The position numbers and the translations under genes are program-made. The notes beneath the pieces are model-generated. The model was not told where the DNA came from, searched no databases, and was given only the letters and a program-made list of their open reading frames with translations. From contig CATVZP010000086.1 in the NCBI GenBank assembly GCA_958348565.1, positions 1 through 8,460 of the forward strand: DNA of 8,460 bases, written 5' to 3'. Positions 1 through 5,918 of the stretch are shown piece after piece; positions within the stretch are counted from its first letter, which is position 1, and each line of letters opens with the position of its first letter. This DNA is from an uncultured Collinsella sp. GTDB lineage: Bacteria; Actinomycetota; Coriobacteriia; Coriobacteriales; Coriobacteriaceae.

Positions 1-330
1 GACGGCAAGCTGCGCCCACTGCACATTGAGCAGAGCCTCGACTGCATCGACTTTGATGCCCAGGCTCCGACCGACGGCACGGTGACCGCGCCCGAGGTGA
101 ACGGCGTGACCGAGCTCGAGTCTAACTCCTGCTACACCGTCGATCGTGTGCGCGTCGACGGCAGCAAAACCCTCGACCAGCGCTGGCCCTTCATGTGTCT
201 GTCGGTCATCGACGGCGAAGGCACCGTCTGCGGCGACCCCGTCCACAAGGGAAGCCACCTGCTGGCCCCGAGCACCGTCAGCTCCATCGACCTCGAAGGC
301 AAGATGGAACTGATCATCAGCCACCTGTAG
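1..330 (+). CDS. manA: Mannose-6-phosphate isomerase, class I (C-terminal part)
   Basis: Frame 1 is open from the left edge to a TAG at 328-330, giving the last 109 residues; the start lies outside the window. The family interconverts mannose 6-phosphate and fructose 6-phosphate in the cytoplasm with a bound zinc. The visible part is the C-terminal beta-rich region. It opens with RPLHIEQSLDCIDF, a good match to the (R/K)xLHI(E/Q)xALD signature of Firmicutes/Actinobacteria-type isomerases. It ends with a cupin-like segment (FMCLSVIDGEGTVCGD, then KGSHLLAPSTVSS) and the usual terminal IISHL. The zinc ligands and catalytic arginine would lie upstream and cannot be checked. An internal GTG at 82 is not the start, because family similarity continues upstream of it. 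The gene converges on pcrA. A conserved long-hairpin element begins 17 nt after the stop. The family call is from recognition of these motifs, not from a search. Confidence 0.82.
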   Translation, partial: DGKLRPLHIEQSLDCIDFDAQAPTDGTVTAPEVNGVTELESNSCYTVDRVRVDGSKTLDQRWPFMCLSVIDGEGTVCGDPVHKGSHLLAPSTVSSIDLEGKMELIISHL

Positions 331-347
331 GCCACCGGTCCCCAAGC

Positions 348-478
348 GCTCGCCGGGACGGGGCGCGGGGTTTGGTCGCCTGCTCGGACAGTCCTGCTCG
401 CACGGAGAGCACATTAAGTGCTCTCCGGCTCGTGCGGAACTCGCGATCGACCAAACCCCGCGCCCCGTCCCGGCGAGC
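348..478 (+). repeat. Long hairpin element, copy 1 (manA 3' side)
   Basis: Perfect 31-bp inverted repeat: arm 348-378 pairs with 448-478. It encloses a 69-nt core (379-447). Read in the sense of manA, the core begins CCTGCTCGGACAGTCCTGC (379-397) and ends CGTGCGGAACTCGCGAT (431-447). These flank a perfect 9-bp hairpin, GGAGAGCAC (404-412) with GTGCTCTCC (418-426), closed by the loop ATTAA. Extra pairing is possible between AGTCC (390-394) and GGAACT (436-441) with one bulged A, and between GCAC (400-403) and GTGC (432-435). The same core occurs in the second element (631-760), with unrelated arms. It begins 17 nt after the manA stop. No T-tract follows the right arm on the + strand, so it does not look like an ordinary intrinsic terminator. 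The structure is seen directly; its function is unknown. Confidence 0.85.
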
Positions 479-630
479 CTCTGGCTAGTTACGACAATCA
501 AAAACGCAACAAGGGGCTCCCCCGTTCTTCAACGGGGGAGCCCCTTGCCATGTCTAAGTATTCAGCCCACCCGGTTCTCCAGATCAAAAAGCGAGAGGCA
601 AAGCAACGCTCGTTCAGCAACGTTACCCAA
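479..630. other. Intergenic segment between the two long hairpin elements
   Basis: About 150 bp between the two long inverted repeats, with no convincing gene. It contains the 16-bp hairpin annotated separately (511-546). The rest, 547-630, is less GC-rich than its surroundings and has an imperfect direct repeat GCAACGCTCGTTCAGCAACG (603-622). A 60-residue reading frame on the - strand covers most of it but runs into a hairpin arm and has no ribosome binding site, so I do not call a gene. The segment could be a structured 3'-UTR part of the pcrA transcript, a separate small RNA ending at the hairpin, or the remnant of a repeat. Confidence 0.4.
497..546 (-). terminator. Strong hairpin, probable Rho-independent terminator (pcrA side)
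   Basis: A perfect 16-bp GC-rich stem, 511-526 with 531-546, is closed by a 4-nt loop (GAAG on the - strand). Read on the - strand the stem is followed by GTTGCGTTTTTGATTG. The T-run therefore lies on the side expected for terminating leftward transcription from pcrA or from a small RNA in between. The T-run starts six bases after the stem, which is further than ideal. On the + strand the hairpin is followed by GCCATGTCTAAG with no T-run, so it is unlikely to serve manA. Confidence 0.6.
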
Positions 631-760
631 GGACCCGGGCGGGCGTATGGGGCAACATCGATCGCGAGTTCCGCACGCAAAGGAGGCCACTTAATGTGGC
701 CTCCGTCTTGCGCAGGACTGCCCGAGCAGGCGATGTTGCCCCATACGCCCGCCCGGGTCC
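631..760 (-). repeat. Long hairpin element, copy 2 (pcrA 3' side)
   Basis: Perfect 30-bp inverted repeat: arm 631-660 pairs with 731-760. It encloses a 70-nt core (661-730). On the - strand, the sense of pcrA, the core begins CCTGCTCGGGCAGTCCTGC (730-712) and ends CGTGCGGAACTCGCGAT (677-661). These match copy 1 at 18 of 19 and 17 of 17 positions. The inner 9-bp stem (682-690 with 696-704) differs from copy 1 at two adjacent pairs, both changed on both strands. The loop ATTAA is kept. The neighbouring helix also differs: TTTGCG (683-678) on one side and GCGCAA (713-708) on the other can pair with a slight shift. The arms share no obvious sequence with those of copy 1. The element begins 7 nt after the pcrA stop codon, in the same orientation relative to its gene as copy 1 is to manA. 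Confidence 0.85.
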
Positions 761-767
761 GCCGGGA

Positions 768-3662
768 TCAAGACAGCTTGACGATCGGTGCAAAACCTTT
801 CATAAGCTTTTTGGTCTGGCCGGTCTTTTCGAACTGGACCTCGATCATGTCTCCGGCGACCGAGATCACGGTACCTGTGCCAAAGGTCTTGTGGCTCACG
901 GTATCGCCTGCGGCAAAGTCCTGCGACGCGCTAGCGCGATCGACCTTGCGCTCCACCGTCGGGGACACCTTGGACGACGGCTTTTTGGCTCGCGGCGCGC
1001 CCGAACCAAAGGTCGAGGCAACACGGCCGGCGTCTGGCGAGACCCCACGATGGCGCTCGGTCCCGTAACTGCTGCCGCCAAAGAAGTCGTCAAAGCTCGA
1101 TCCGCCGCGCGAACCGGAACCGCCGGTCGAGCGCGTATGCGAACCGAACACCTTGCCGCCATACATGTCCGAACCCATGCCCGATCCAAAGGTGCCGTGT
1201 CGGTCGCCGCGCTTCTCCCAGCCCGTGCCCTCAAAACCGGCAGAACCGATACCGCTAAACTCGATATCCTCAAACGGAATCTCGTTGAGGAAGCGCGAGC
1301 GCGGATTGGCAGAGGTCGAGCCGTAGGTGCGACGCGTTGCCGCATAGGTCAAGAACAGGCGCTTGCGAGCACGCGTGATGGCAACGTAGGCCAGGCGACG
1401 CTCCTCCTCGAGCTTGCCCGGATCATCGCTGCCGCCAAAATCGTGCACGTGCGGGAAGATGCCCTCCTCCATACCGGCCACGAACACCGCCGGGAACTCC
1501 AGGCCCTTGGCGGAGTGGATGGTCATCATGGTGATGGCATGCGTCTCGCCTGCCAAAGAATCCAAGTCGGAGCGCAGGGCCAGCCACTCCATGAGAGCGG
1601 GCAGCGCCTTACAGGTGAGCAGACCGTAGGTGCGCTCGATCTCGTCGGCATGCACGGCGCCCGCCGGCATCTCCGTCGGCGCGGCATACGCGTTGCCCGC
1701 GATGGCGGCGGCCAGGGCATCCTGCGGCGAGAGCGCCGGGGCGGCCAGGCCATCGAGCGGGTTGGAACCAGCGGCGTCGCGAGCGCCGACCAGCGCCTCA
1801 AACGAGGATGCCGGGGCGGACGGTCCCGGCTCAGGCGCAGGCGCACTCACCACGACGGGCTCGGCACCGGCAGGCACGTCGGCAACACCGGCCGCGCGCA
1901 GCTCTTCTAGACTCTCGAGCGTGCCCTCGATATCCTCGTGCGTCTCTTCAAATTCGGCAGCGACGCCCAGGAATTCCTGGATGTTCTCGGCACGGCTCTC
2001 GGACTCCATGGTGCCCTCGGCGCGGAAGGCCTGTAGCAGGCCCGTCTTATCGACAATCATCTCGACAACGTCCTTGAGCTCGCCGTCCATGCGACGACCC
2101 TCGCGCACCAGCGCCACAAAACTCGACAGGCCGTTGCGCACCTTAGCGCTAAACATGCCGGTTTCGGCGCACGCGATCTCACAAGCCTGGAAGAACGAAC
2201 AACGGTTGTCGCGCGCCAGCTGCTCAATCTTTTGAATCGAGGTGGAGCCGATGCCGCGGCGCGGCGTGTTGATGACGCGCTTGACGCTCATCTCGTCTGC
2301 CGGGTTCACGATCATCTTGAGATAAGCCATGACGTCGCGGATCTCGGCACGGTCGAAGAATCGCGTGCCGCCCACGATCTTGTAGGGCACGCCCGCGCGC
2401 AGGAACATATCTTCGAGAATACGCGACTGGGCGTTGGTGCGGTAGAACACGGCGATGTCGTCGTAACTCGTGCCCTTGGCATGCAGCTTTTCGATCTCGC
2501 CGGCAATCCAGCGGCCCTCGTCGCGCTCATCGCTTGCCTGGAAGGCCTGGATCTTCTCGCCGTCGCCCTCGGCCGTAAACAGGCGCTTGTCCTTGCGCTG
2601 CGAGTTGTGACGCACCACGGCGTTGGCGGCGCTCAGGATATGACCCGTGGAGCGGTAGTTCTGCTCCAGCTTGACGGTCTTGCAGTTTTTAAAGTCCTTC
2701 TCAAAGTCCAGGATATTGGTGATGTCGGCGCCACGCCAGCTATAAATGGACTGGTCGTCATCGCCCACGACCATGAGGTTTTGGTACTTGGCGGCCAGCA
2801 GGTTGGCGATCTCGTACTGGACGTGGTTGGTGTCCTGATACTCGTCGACGCTAATGTAGCGGAAGCGCTCTTGGTACTTTTCGAGCACCTCGGGACGGGT
2901 GCGCAGCAGCTCGAGTGCGCGAACGAGCAGGTCGTCGAAGTCCATGGCGTTGGCGGCGCGCAGGCGGCGCTCCAGCTCCAGGTAGACCTGCGCGGCCTTT
3001 TTGTCATTAGGGCTGTCGGCGGATTTGAGCATGTCCTCGGGCCCGATCATGGCGTTTTTGGCCGAGCTGATCTTGCTGCGGATCATGTTGATGGGGAACT
3101 GCTTTTGTTCAATGCCGAGCGCCTGCATAATGTCGCGAACCATGCGCTTTGAGTCGTCATCGTCGTAGATGGTGAACTGCCCGGTGTAGCCCAGCAGGTC
3201 GGCGTCCTCGCGCAGCATGCGCACGCACATGGCGTGGAAGGTGCACACCCACATGCCGCGAGTGCCACTAGGGATGAGCGCCGCCAGACGTTCGCGCATC
3301 TCGGCCGCGGCCTTGTTGGTAAACGTGATGGCCAGGACCTGCCAGGGCTTGACGCCCAGGTCGCCAAGCATATGCGCGATGCGGAAGGTCAGGACGCGGG
3401 TCTTGCCCGAGCCGGCGCCGGCAAGGACCAGCAGCGGGCCCTCGGTGGTCAGGACCGCCTCGCGCTGGGCGGGGTTCAGGCTATCGATATCGACGAGCGG
3501 CTTGGCGGGTTTGGGCGCCGGAGCCGGGGCATCGTAGATGTCGAGCGGAACGAGCTCGGGTTCCGGCGCGGCGGGGGCGGTGTACGCATCGAGCGGCACG
3601 GGTTCCGGCGCGGGCGGCACGGGCGCGGCAGTGTTCTTTTCCCAGGGCAGGGGCTGGGTCAT
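768..3662 (-). CDS. pcrA: ATP-dependent DNA helicase, UvrD/PcrA type (superfamily 1A)
   Basis: 964-residue helicase that translocates 3'-5' on single-stranded DNA in repair, replication restart and transcription-replication conflicts. All SF1A motifs are present: Q motif LNPAQREAV (62-70), Walker A AGAGSGKT (81-88), motif Ia around TFTNKAAAEM (113-122), DEYQDTN (273-279), GDDDQSIYSWRG (300-311), EQNYRST (333-339), TIHSAKGLEF (714-723) and VAITRARKRL (760-769). The last 50 residues (KTFGTGTV, IEVQFE, GQTKKL) match the Tudor-like C-terminal domain by which PcrA contacts RNA polymerase. It is longer than typical PcrA (about 720-740). The extra length is a Pro/Ala-rich N-terminal extension (about 1-57, with VPLD repeated), an Ala/Pro-rich insert (about 586-680) before motif V, and a Gly/Ser-rich linker (about 805-910). 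I chose ATG at 3662 because GAGGAG lies just upstream. A start at 3746 would add 28 unlikely residues. UvrD is a close alternative name. Confidence 0.95.
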   Translation of the reverse strand: MTQPLPWEKNTAAPVPPAPEPVPLDAYTAPAAPEPELVPLDIYDAPAPAPKPAKPLVDIDSLNPAQREAVLTTEGPLLVLAGAGSGKTRVLTFRIAHMLGDLGVKPWQVLAITFTNKAAAEMRERLAALIPSGTRGMWVCTFHAMCVRMLREDADLLGYTGQFTIYDDDDSKRMVRDIMQALGIEQKQFPINMIRSKISSAKNAMIGPEDMLKSADSPNDKKAAQVYLELERRLRAANAMDFDDLLVRALELLRTRPEVLEKYQERFRYISVDEYQDTNHVQYEIANLLAAKYQNLMVVGDDDQSIYSWRGADITNILDFEKDFKNCKTVKLEQNYRSTGHILSAANAVVRHNSQRKDKRLFTAEGDGEKIQAFQASDERDEGRWIAGEIEKLHAKGTSYDDIAVFYRTNAQSRILEDMFLRAGVPYKIVGGTRFFDRAEIRDVMAYLKMIVNPADEMSVKRVINTPRRGIGSTSIQKIEQLARDNRCSFFQACEIACAETGMFSAKVRNGLSSFVALVREGRRMDGELKDVVEMIVDKTGLLQAFRAEGTMESESRAENIQEFLGVAAEFEETHEDIEGTLESLEELRAAGVADVPAGAEPVVVSAPAPEPGPSAPASSFEALVGARDAAGSNPLDGLAAPALSPQDALAAAIAGNAYAAPTEMPAGAVHADEIERTYGLLTCKALPALMEWLALRSDLDSLAGETHAITMMTIHSAKGLEFPAVFVAGMEEGIFPHVHDFGGSDDPGKLEEERRLAYVAITRARKRLFLTYAATRRTYGSTSANPRSRFLNEIPFEDIEFSGIGSAGFEGTGWEKRGDRHGTFGSGMGSDMYGGKVFGSHTRSTGGSGSRGGSSFDDFFGGSSYGTERHRGVSPDAGRVASTFGSGAPRAKKPSSKVSPTVERKVDRASASQDFAAGDTVSHKTFGTGTVISVAGDMIEVQFEKTGQTKKLMKGFAPIVKLS

Positions 3663-3723
3663 GGGCGACTCCTCATCTGACGGACGGCGCGCCTGCGGGC
3701 AGCGCCATAGTTTGAGCCGTACC

Positions 3724-3754
3724 AGTATACCGAGCCGCGCGGACACCGACGCAA
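3724..3754 (-). promoter_or_regulatory. Putative promoter of pcrA
   Basis: On the - strand, TATACT (3729-3724) is a 5/6 match to the -10 consensus. A poor -35 candidate, TTGCGT (3754-3749), lies 19 bp upstream. Transcription would start near 3717, giving a leader of about 55 nt that ends in the GAGGAG ribosome binding site. The -10 is convincing by sequence and position; the -35 is weak. Confidence 0.4.
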
Positions 3755-3801
3755 ATCACACCACGACTCCGTGCGCCACCGTCAGGCCCACCCCAGCAGA
3801 T

Positions 3802-3834
3802 TTGGTGCAATGGGATCAGGTTGCTTTGCACCAA
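3802..3834. repeat. Inverted repeat upstream of pcrA
   Basis: TTGGTGCAA (3802-3810) and TTGCACCAA (3826-3834) form a perfect 9-bp inverted repeat around 15 nt. It can extend on the outside by AGA/TCT with a one-base bulge. It lies about 140 bp upstream of the pcrA start, between the pcrA promoter and the end of uppP. It could be a regulator-binding site or a hairpin. There is no T-run to make it a terminator. Confidence 0.4.
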
Positions 3835-3882
3835 TCTATTGACAATCACGGAACCGCCAATGTCATGGCAACGGCAGCGAGC

Positions 3883-3978
3883 GGCGGCCAGAGCGAACAA
3901 ATTGGCATGAAAAGAGGGCGGCATAGACCTTTTGGTCATGCCGCCCTCTTTGAATGACAAGTTGTCGCTCTGGCCGCC
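3883..3978 (-). terminator. Nested hairpin terminator at the end of uppP
   Basis: The inner hairpin has 14 bp, AAAGAGGGCGGCAT (3911-3924) with 3938-3951, continuing after one bulge as GACC/GGTC with a four-base loop (TTTT on +, AAAA on -). On the - strand the stem ends in CTCTTTT, a short U-run. It is also nearly symmetrical, so it could work in both directions. Outside it is a second inverted repeat of 14 bp, 3883-3896 (GGCGGCCAGAGCGA) with 3965-3978, extended by CAA/TTG past a bulged A. The outer arm begins 17 nt after the uppP stop codon. This arm-plus-inner-hairpin layout resembles the elements at 348-478 and 631-760, but the core sequence is different. Confidence 0.7.
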
Positions 3979-3995
3979 ACGCAGCGTCAACCAAG

Positions 3996-4976
3996 TTACA
4001 GGCCGAGCATCGGCTCCAGGACAAAGAAGTAAGCGAGCACTACGATGCCCAGGATGATGCGGTAAACACCGAAGCACTTAAAGTCGTGACGGCGGACAAA
4101 GCCCATGAGCCACTTGATGGCGATGAGCGAAACCACAAAGGCCACAACGCAGCCCACGCCCAAGATAGCGACCTCGTTGGCGCCGAACGTGCCGCCCTTG
4201 ATGAAGTACTTGACCAGCTTGAGTGCACTCGCGCCAAACATGACAGGAATGGCCAGGAAGAACGTAAACTTGGACGCCACCGAACGCGTGCAGCCCAAAA
4301 GCAGGCCACCGATGATGGTAGAACCGGAACGAGACGTACCAGGCACCAGCGAAAGCACCTGGAAGCAGCCGATACCCAGCGCAGTCTTCCAACTCAGGTC
4401 CTCGAGCGTGGCGATGGAGCCAAAGTCCAAATTCTCGTCATCGTCCTCATCCTCAGCGGTAGCCGCGGCGGGCGCCGCAAAGTGCGCACCGGCGGGACGT
4501 CCGCCCGCCACCACAGCACGCGAACCAAACGAACCGGCAACGGCCATTTCCTCGCGCTTGCTCGCGCGCCAGTTCTCAATCACGATAAACAGCACGCCGT
4601 ACACAATGAGCGCCAGCGCCACGACGGGAGCATTGTAGAAATGCTCCTCCATCCAGTCGTTGAGCGGCAGACCGATCGCCGCGGCGGGAATGCAGCCGAG
4701 CACAATCTTGCCCCACAGCACCCAGGTGTCGCGACGGCCCTCCTTGCCCTTGCTGGGCGAGAACGGGTTGAGCTCATGGAAGAACAGGACGCAGACGGCC
4801 AGAATGGCGCCGAGCTGAATCACGACCAGGAACATATTCCAGAACGTCTCACTCACGTTCATCTTGACGAACTCGTCCACCAAGATCATGTGACCCGTCG
4901 ACGAAACAGGCAGCCATTCGGTGATGCCCTCGACCAGGCCCATGAAGGCAGATTTTAGAAGCTCGATGATATCCAA
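3996..4976 (-). CDS. uppP: Undecaprenyl-diphosphate phosphatase (BacA/UppP family)
   Basis: 326-residue multi-pass membrane enzyme that dephosphorylates undecaprenyl diphosphate. It recycles the lipid carrier for peptidoglycan and other surface polymers, and overproduction in this family gives bacitracin resistance. Both family signatures are intact: GLVEGITEWLPVSSTGH (13-29) with the key glutamates 16 and 20 and the conserved SSTGH, and PGTSRSGST (212-220) with the catalytic-site arginine. Hydrophobic segments lie near 44-66, 88-104, 117-134, 234-255, 268-289 and 302-322. The family is usually about 270 residues; the excess is an insert at about 138-190 containing AEDEDDDENLDF. I chose TTG at 4976 because GAGGGGG sits five bases upstream and the protein then begins directly before the first signature. 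The longer open frame upstream has no family features. It is divergent from the stress protein gene. Confidence 0.93.
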   Translation of the reverse strand: MDIIELLKSAFMGLVEGITEWLPVSSTGHMILVDEFVKMNVSETFWNMFLVVIQLGAILAVCVLFFHELNPFSPSKGKEGRRDTWVLWGKIVLGCIPAAAIGLPLNDWMEEHFYNAPVVALALIVYGVLFIVIENWRASKREEMAVAGSFGSRAVVAGGRPAGAHFAAPAAATAEDEDDDENLDFGSIATLEDLSWKTALGIGCFQVLSLVPGTSRSGSTIIGGLLLGCTRSVASKFTFFLAIPVMFGASALKLVKYFIKGGTFGANEVAILGVGCVVAFVVSLIAIKWLMGFVRRHDFKCFGVYRIILGIVVLAYFFVLEPMLGL

Positions 4977-5224
4977 AGGGACCCCCTCGTTAGACACCCG
5001 CCGATATTGTTCTGCGGACGGTGCGGGCGATGTCCCATTATCAACCGTTGGCGGCGCACCTGCGCCTACCCTTACCAAAAAACTCGCCCGTTCACAGAAT
5101 TGCGAGCGGTCAAACCGAAATCCTTGGGTATAACTGCAACAAGATAAAGTGTCCGGCGGCCAACGCGCCCGCGCCCGCCCGACGCACGAGTCCCACGCCC
5201 GTGCGATAGACCAAGGAGGAAACC
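4977..5224. other. Divergent intergenic region, uppP / stress protein
   Basis: 248 bp between divergent genes that should hold both promoters. On the + strand TATAAC (5129-5134) is a fair -10 box for the stress protein gene, about 90 nt before its ATG, but no good -35 lies 16-18 bp upstream (TTGCGA at 5100-5105 is 23 bp away). On the - strand GATAAT (5042-5037) could be a -10 for uppP, again without a -35. The ribosome binding sites are clear: AAGGAGGA at 5213-5220 (+) and GAGGGGG before the TTG of uppP (-). No riboswitch or strong hairpin was seen. Confidence 0.35.
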
Positions 5225-5662
5225 ATGAACGAGGGCTATACCAAGGTATTTGTTTCACTCGACGGTACTGAGCAGCAGGATTTTGTGCTCGCACGCGCCA
5301 TCAAGGTCGCCGCGAACAACGGCGCTAAGCTGATTATCGGCCACGTCATCGACTCCACCGCACTCGAGAGTGCCGGTTCCTATCCGGTCGACCTGGTCAA
5401 CGGCTTGGAGGAGGCCTTTAACAACTCCATCGCCAAGCAGCTCGAGGAGGCCAAGGCCAATCCCGACATTCCCGAGGTCGAGGTCATGATTCGCACCGGC
5501 CGCATTCGTGAGACGCTCAAGGATGAGATGCTCGACGTGGTCAAGCCAGATCTGGTGCTCTGCGGCGCCCGCGGCCTGTCCTCAATTAAGTACGCGCTAC
5601 TGGGCTCGATTTCGACGTTCCTGCTGCGCAATACGGACTGCGACATTTTGGTCGTGAAGTAG
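5225..5662 (+). CDS. Universal stress protein, UspA family
   Basis: 145-residue single-domain UspA-fold protein, the usual length for the family. These cytoplasmic proteins accumulate under starvation, oxidative or other stress; many bind ATP and dimerise. The N-terminal strand KVFVSLDGTEQQDF carries the conserved Asp13. GHVID (39-43) is the typical second strand. The C-terminal nucleotide loop GARGLSSIKYALLGSIS (114-130) fits the G-2x-G-9x-G(S/T) pattern exactly with G114, G117, G127 and S128, so it is probably an ATP-binding member. It ends in the usual DILVVK. The start is ATG at 5225, preceded by AAGGAGGA at a good distance. It is a single gene with its own terminator downstream. The specific stress or partner cannot be told from the sequence. 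Confidence 0.93.
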   Translation: MNEGYTKVFVSLDGTEQQDFVLARAIKVAANNGAKLIIGHVIDSTALESAGSYPVDLVNGLEEAFNNSIAKQLEEAKANPDIPEVEVMIRTGRIRETLKDEMLDVVKPDLVLCGARGLSSIKYALLGSISTFLLRNTDCDILVVK

Positions 5663-5675
5663 CGTTGCTCCCACC

Positions 5676-5767
5676 GGCCGCGGGGCCTGCGGGGTTTCCA
5701 CGGGCACGTCCTCGCCGCGTTGCGACTGCGGGATGTGCCCTTAGGAAACCCTCCCGGCCCCGCGGCC
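5676..5767 (+). repeat. Interrupted long hairpin after the stress protein gene
   Basis: Three stacked helices share one axis: GGCCGCGGGGCC (5676-5687) with 5756-5767, GGGTTTCC (5692-5699) with 5744-5751, and GGGCAC (5702-5707) with 5735-5740. They are separated by small internal loops. The 27-nt apex contains a possible TCGC/GCGA mini-stem. The hairpin begins 13 nt after the stop codon. It has no T-run behind it; the true terminator is further down at 5810-5843. The apex does not match the shared core of the elements near manA and pcrA. Confidence 0.75.
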
Positions 5768-5809
5768 TTCGCAGCCTTACTTCAGCGAGTTGGCTGAATA
5801 GAGGAATGG

Positions 5810-5843
5810 CGTGCCGCCCCGTTTGGGGCGGCACGTTTTTGTT
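5810..5843 (+). terminator. Rho-independent terminator of the stress protein gene
   Basis: An 11-bp perfect stem, CGTGCCGCCCC (5810-5820) with GGGGCGGCACG (5825-5835), has the loop GTTT and is followed directly by TTTTTGTT. It is the best intrinsic terminator in the window. It lies 148 nt after the stop codon, so the transcript carries a long 3' UTR that includes the hairpin at 5676-5767. Confidence 0.88.
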
Positions 5844-5865
5844 ATAGGAGATTCATTTGAGCCTC

Positions 5866-5897
5866 ATGGCTATGTTCACGTTCGGGAACATAGCCAT
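5866..5897 (-). terminator. Hairpin after the histidine kinase gene
   Basis: A perfect 12-bp stem, ATGGCTATGTTC (5866-5877) with GAACATAGCCAT (5886-5897), has an 8-nt loop. On the - strand it lies 21 nt after the kinase stop codon. No proper U-run follows (GAGGCTCAAATG), so it is a weak or atypical terminator, or a transcript-end stabiliser. It sits between converging genes. Confidence 0.5.
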
Positions 5898-5918
5898 CCG
5901 CACCGTAAGACGGGCTGA

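Noticed and set aside
498..680. 60-residue reading frame on the - strand between the hairpin elements
   Set aside because: It covers one hairpin arm and the terminator stem, has no ribosome binding site and resembles no protein; structure explains the sequence better.
348..760. Integron attC sites or CRISPR repeats
   Set aside because: The arms differ between copies and are far too long and perfect for attC; no GTTRRRY core sites, no integrase and no regularly spaced direct repeats with spacers are present.
348..760. Retron msr-msd or insertion sequence ends
   Set aside because: No reverse transcriptase or transposase gene is nearby, and the arms are not shared terminal repeats.
696..1910. 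404-residue reading frame on the + strand
   Set aside because: Antisense to the well-supported pcrA gene; composition is the Arg/Gly/Ala-rich type expected from a high-GC shadow frame.
2232..3152. 306-residue reading frame on the + strand
   Set aside because: Antisense shadow of pcrA with no recognisable domain and no ribosome binding site.
3663..3746. Start of pcrA at 3746
   Set aside because: It would overlap the likely -10 box, and the ATG at 3662 has GAGGAG at the right distance.
3954..4958. 334-residue reading frame on the + strand
   Set aside because: Antisense to uppP; charged, His/Arg-rich composition typical of a shadow frame.
4977..5294. N-terminal extension of UppP by up to 106 residues
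   Set aside because: The extension lies across the divergent stress protein start, has no membrane or family features, and the TTG at 4976 has a strong ribosome binding site.
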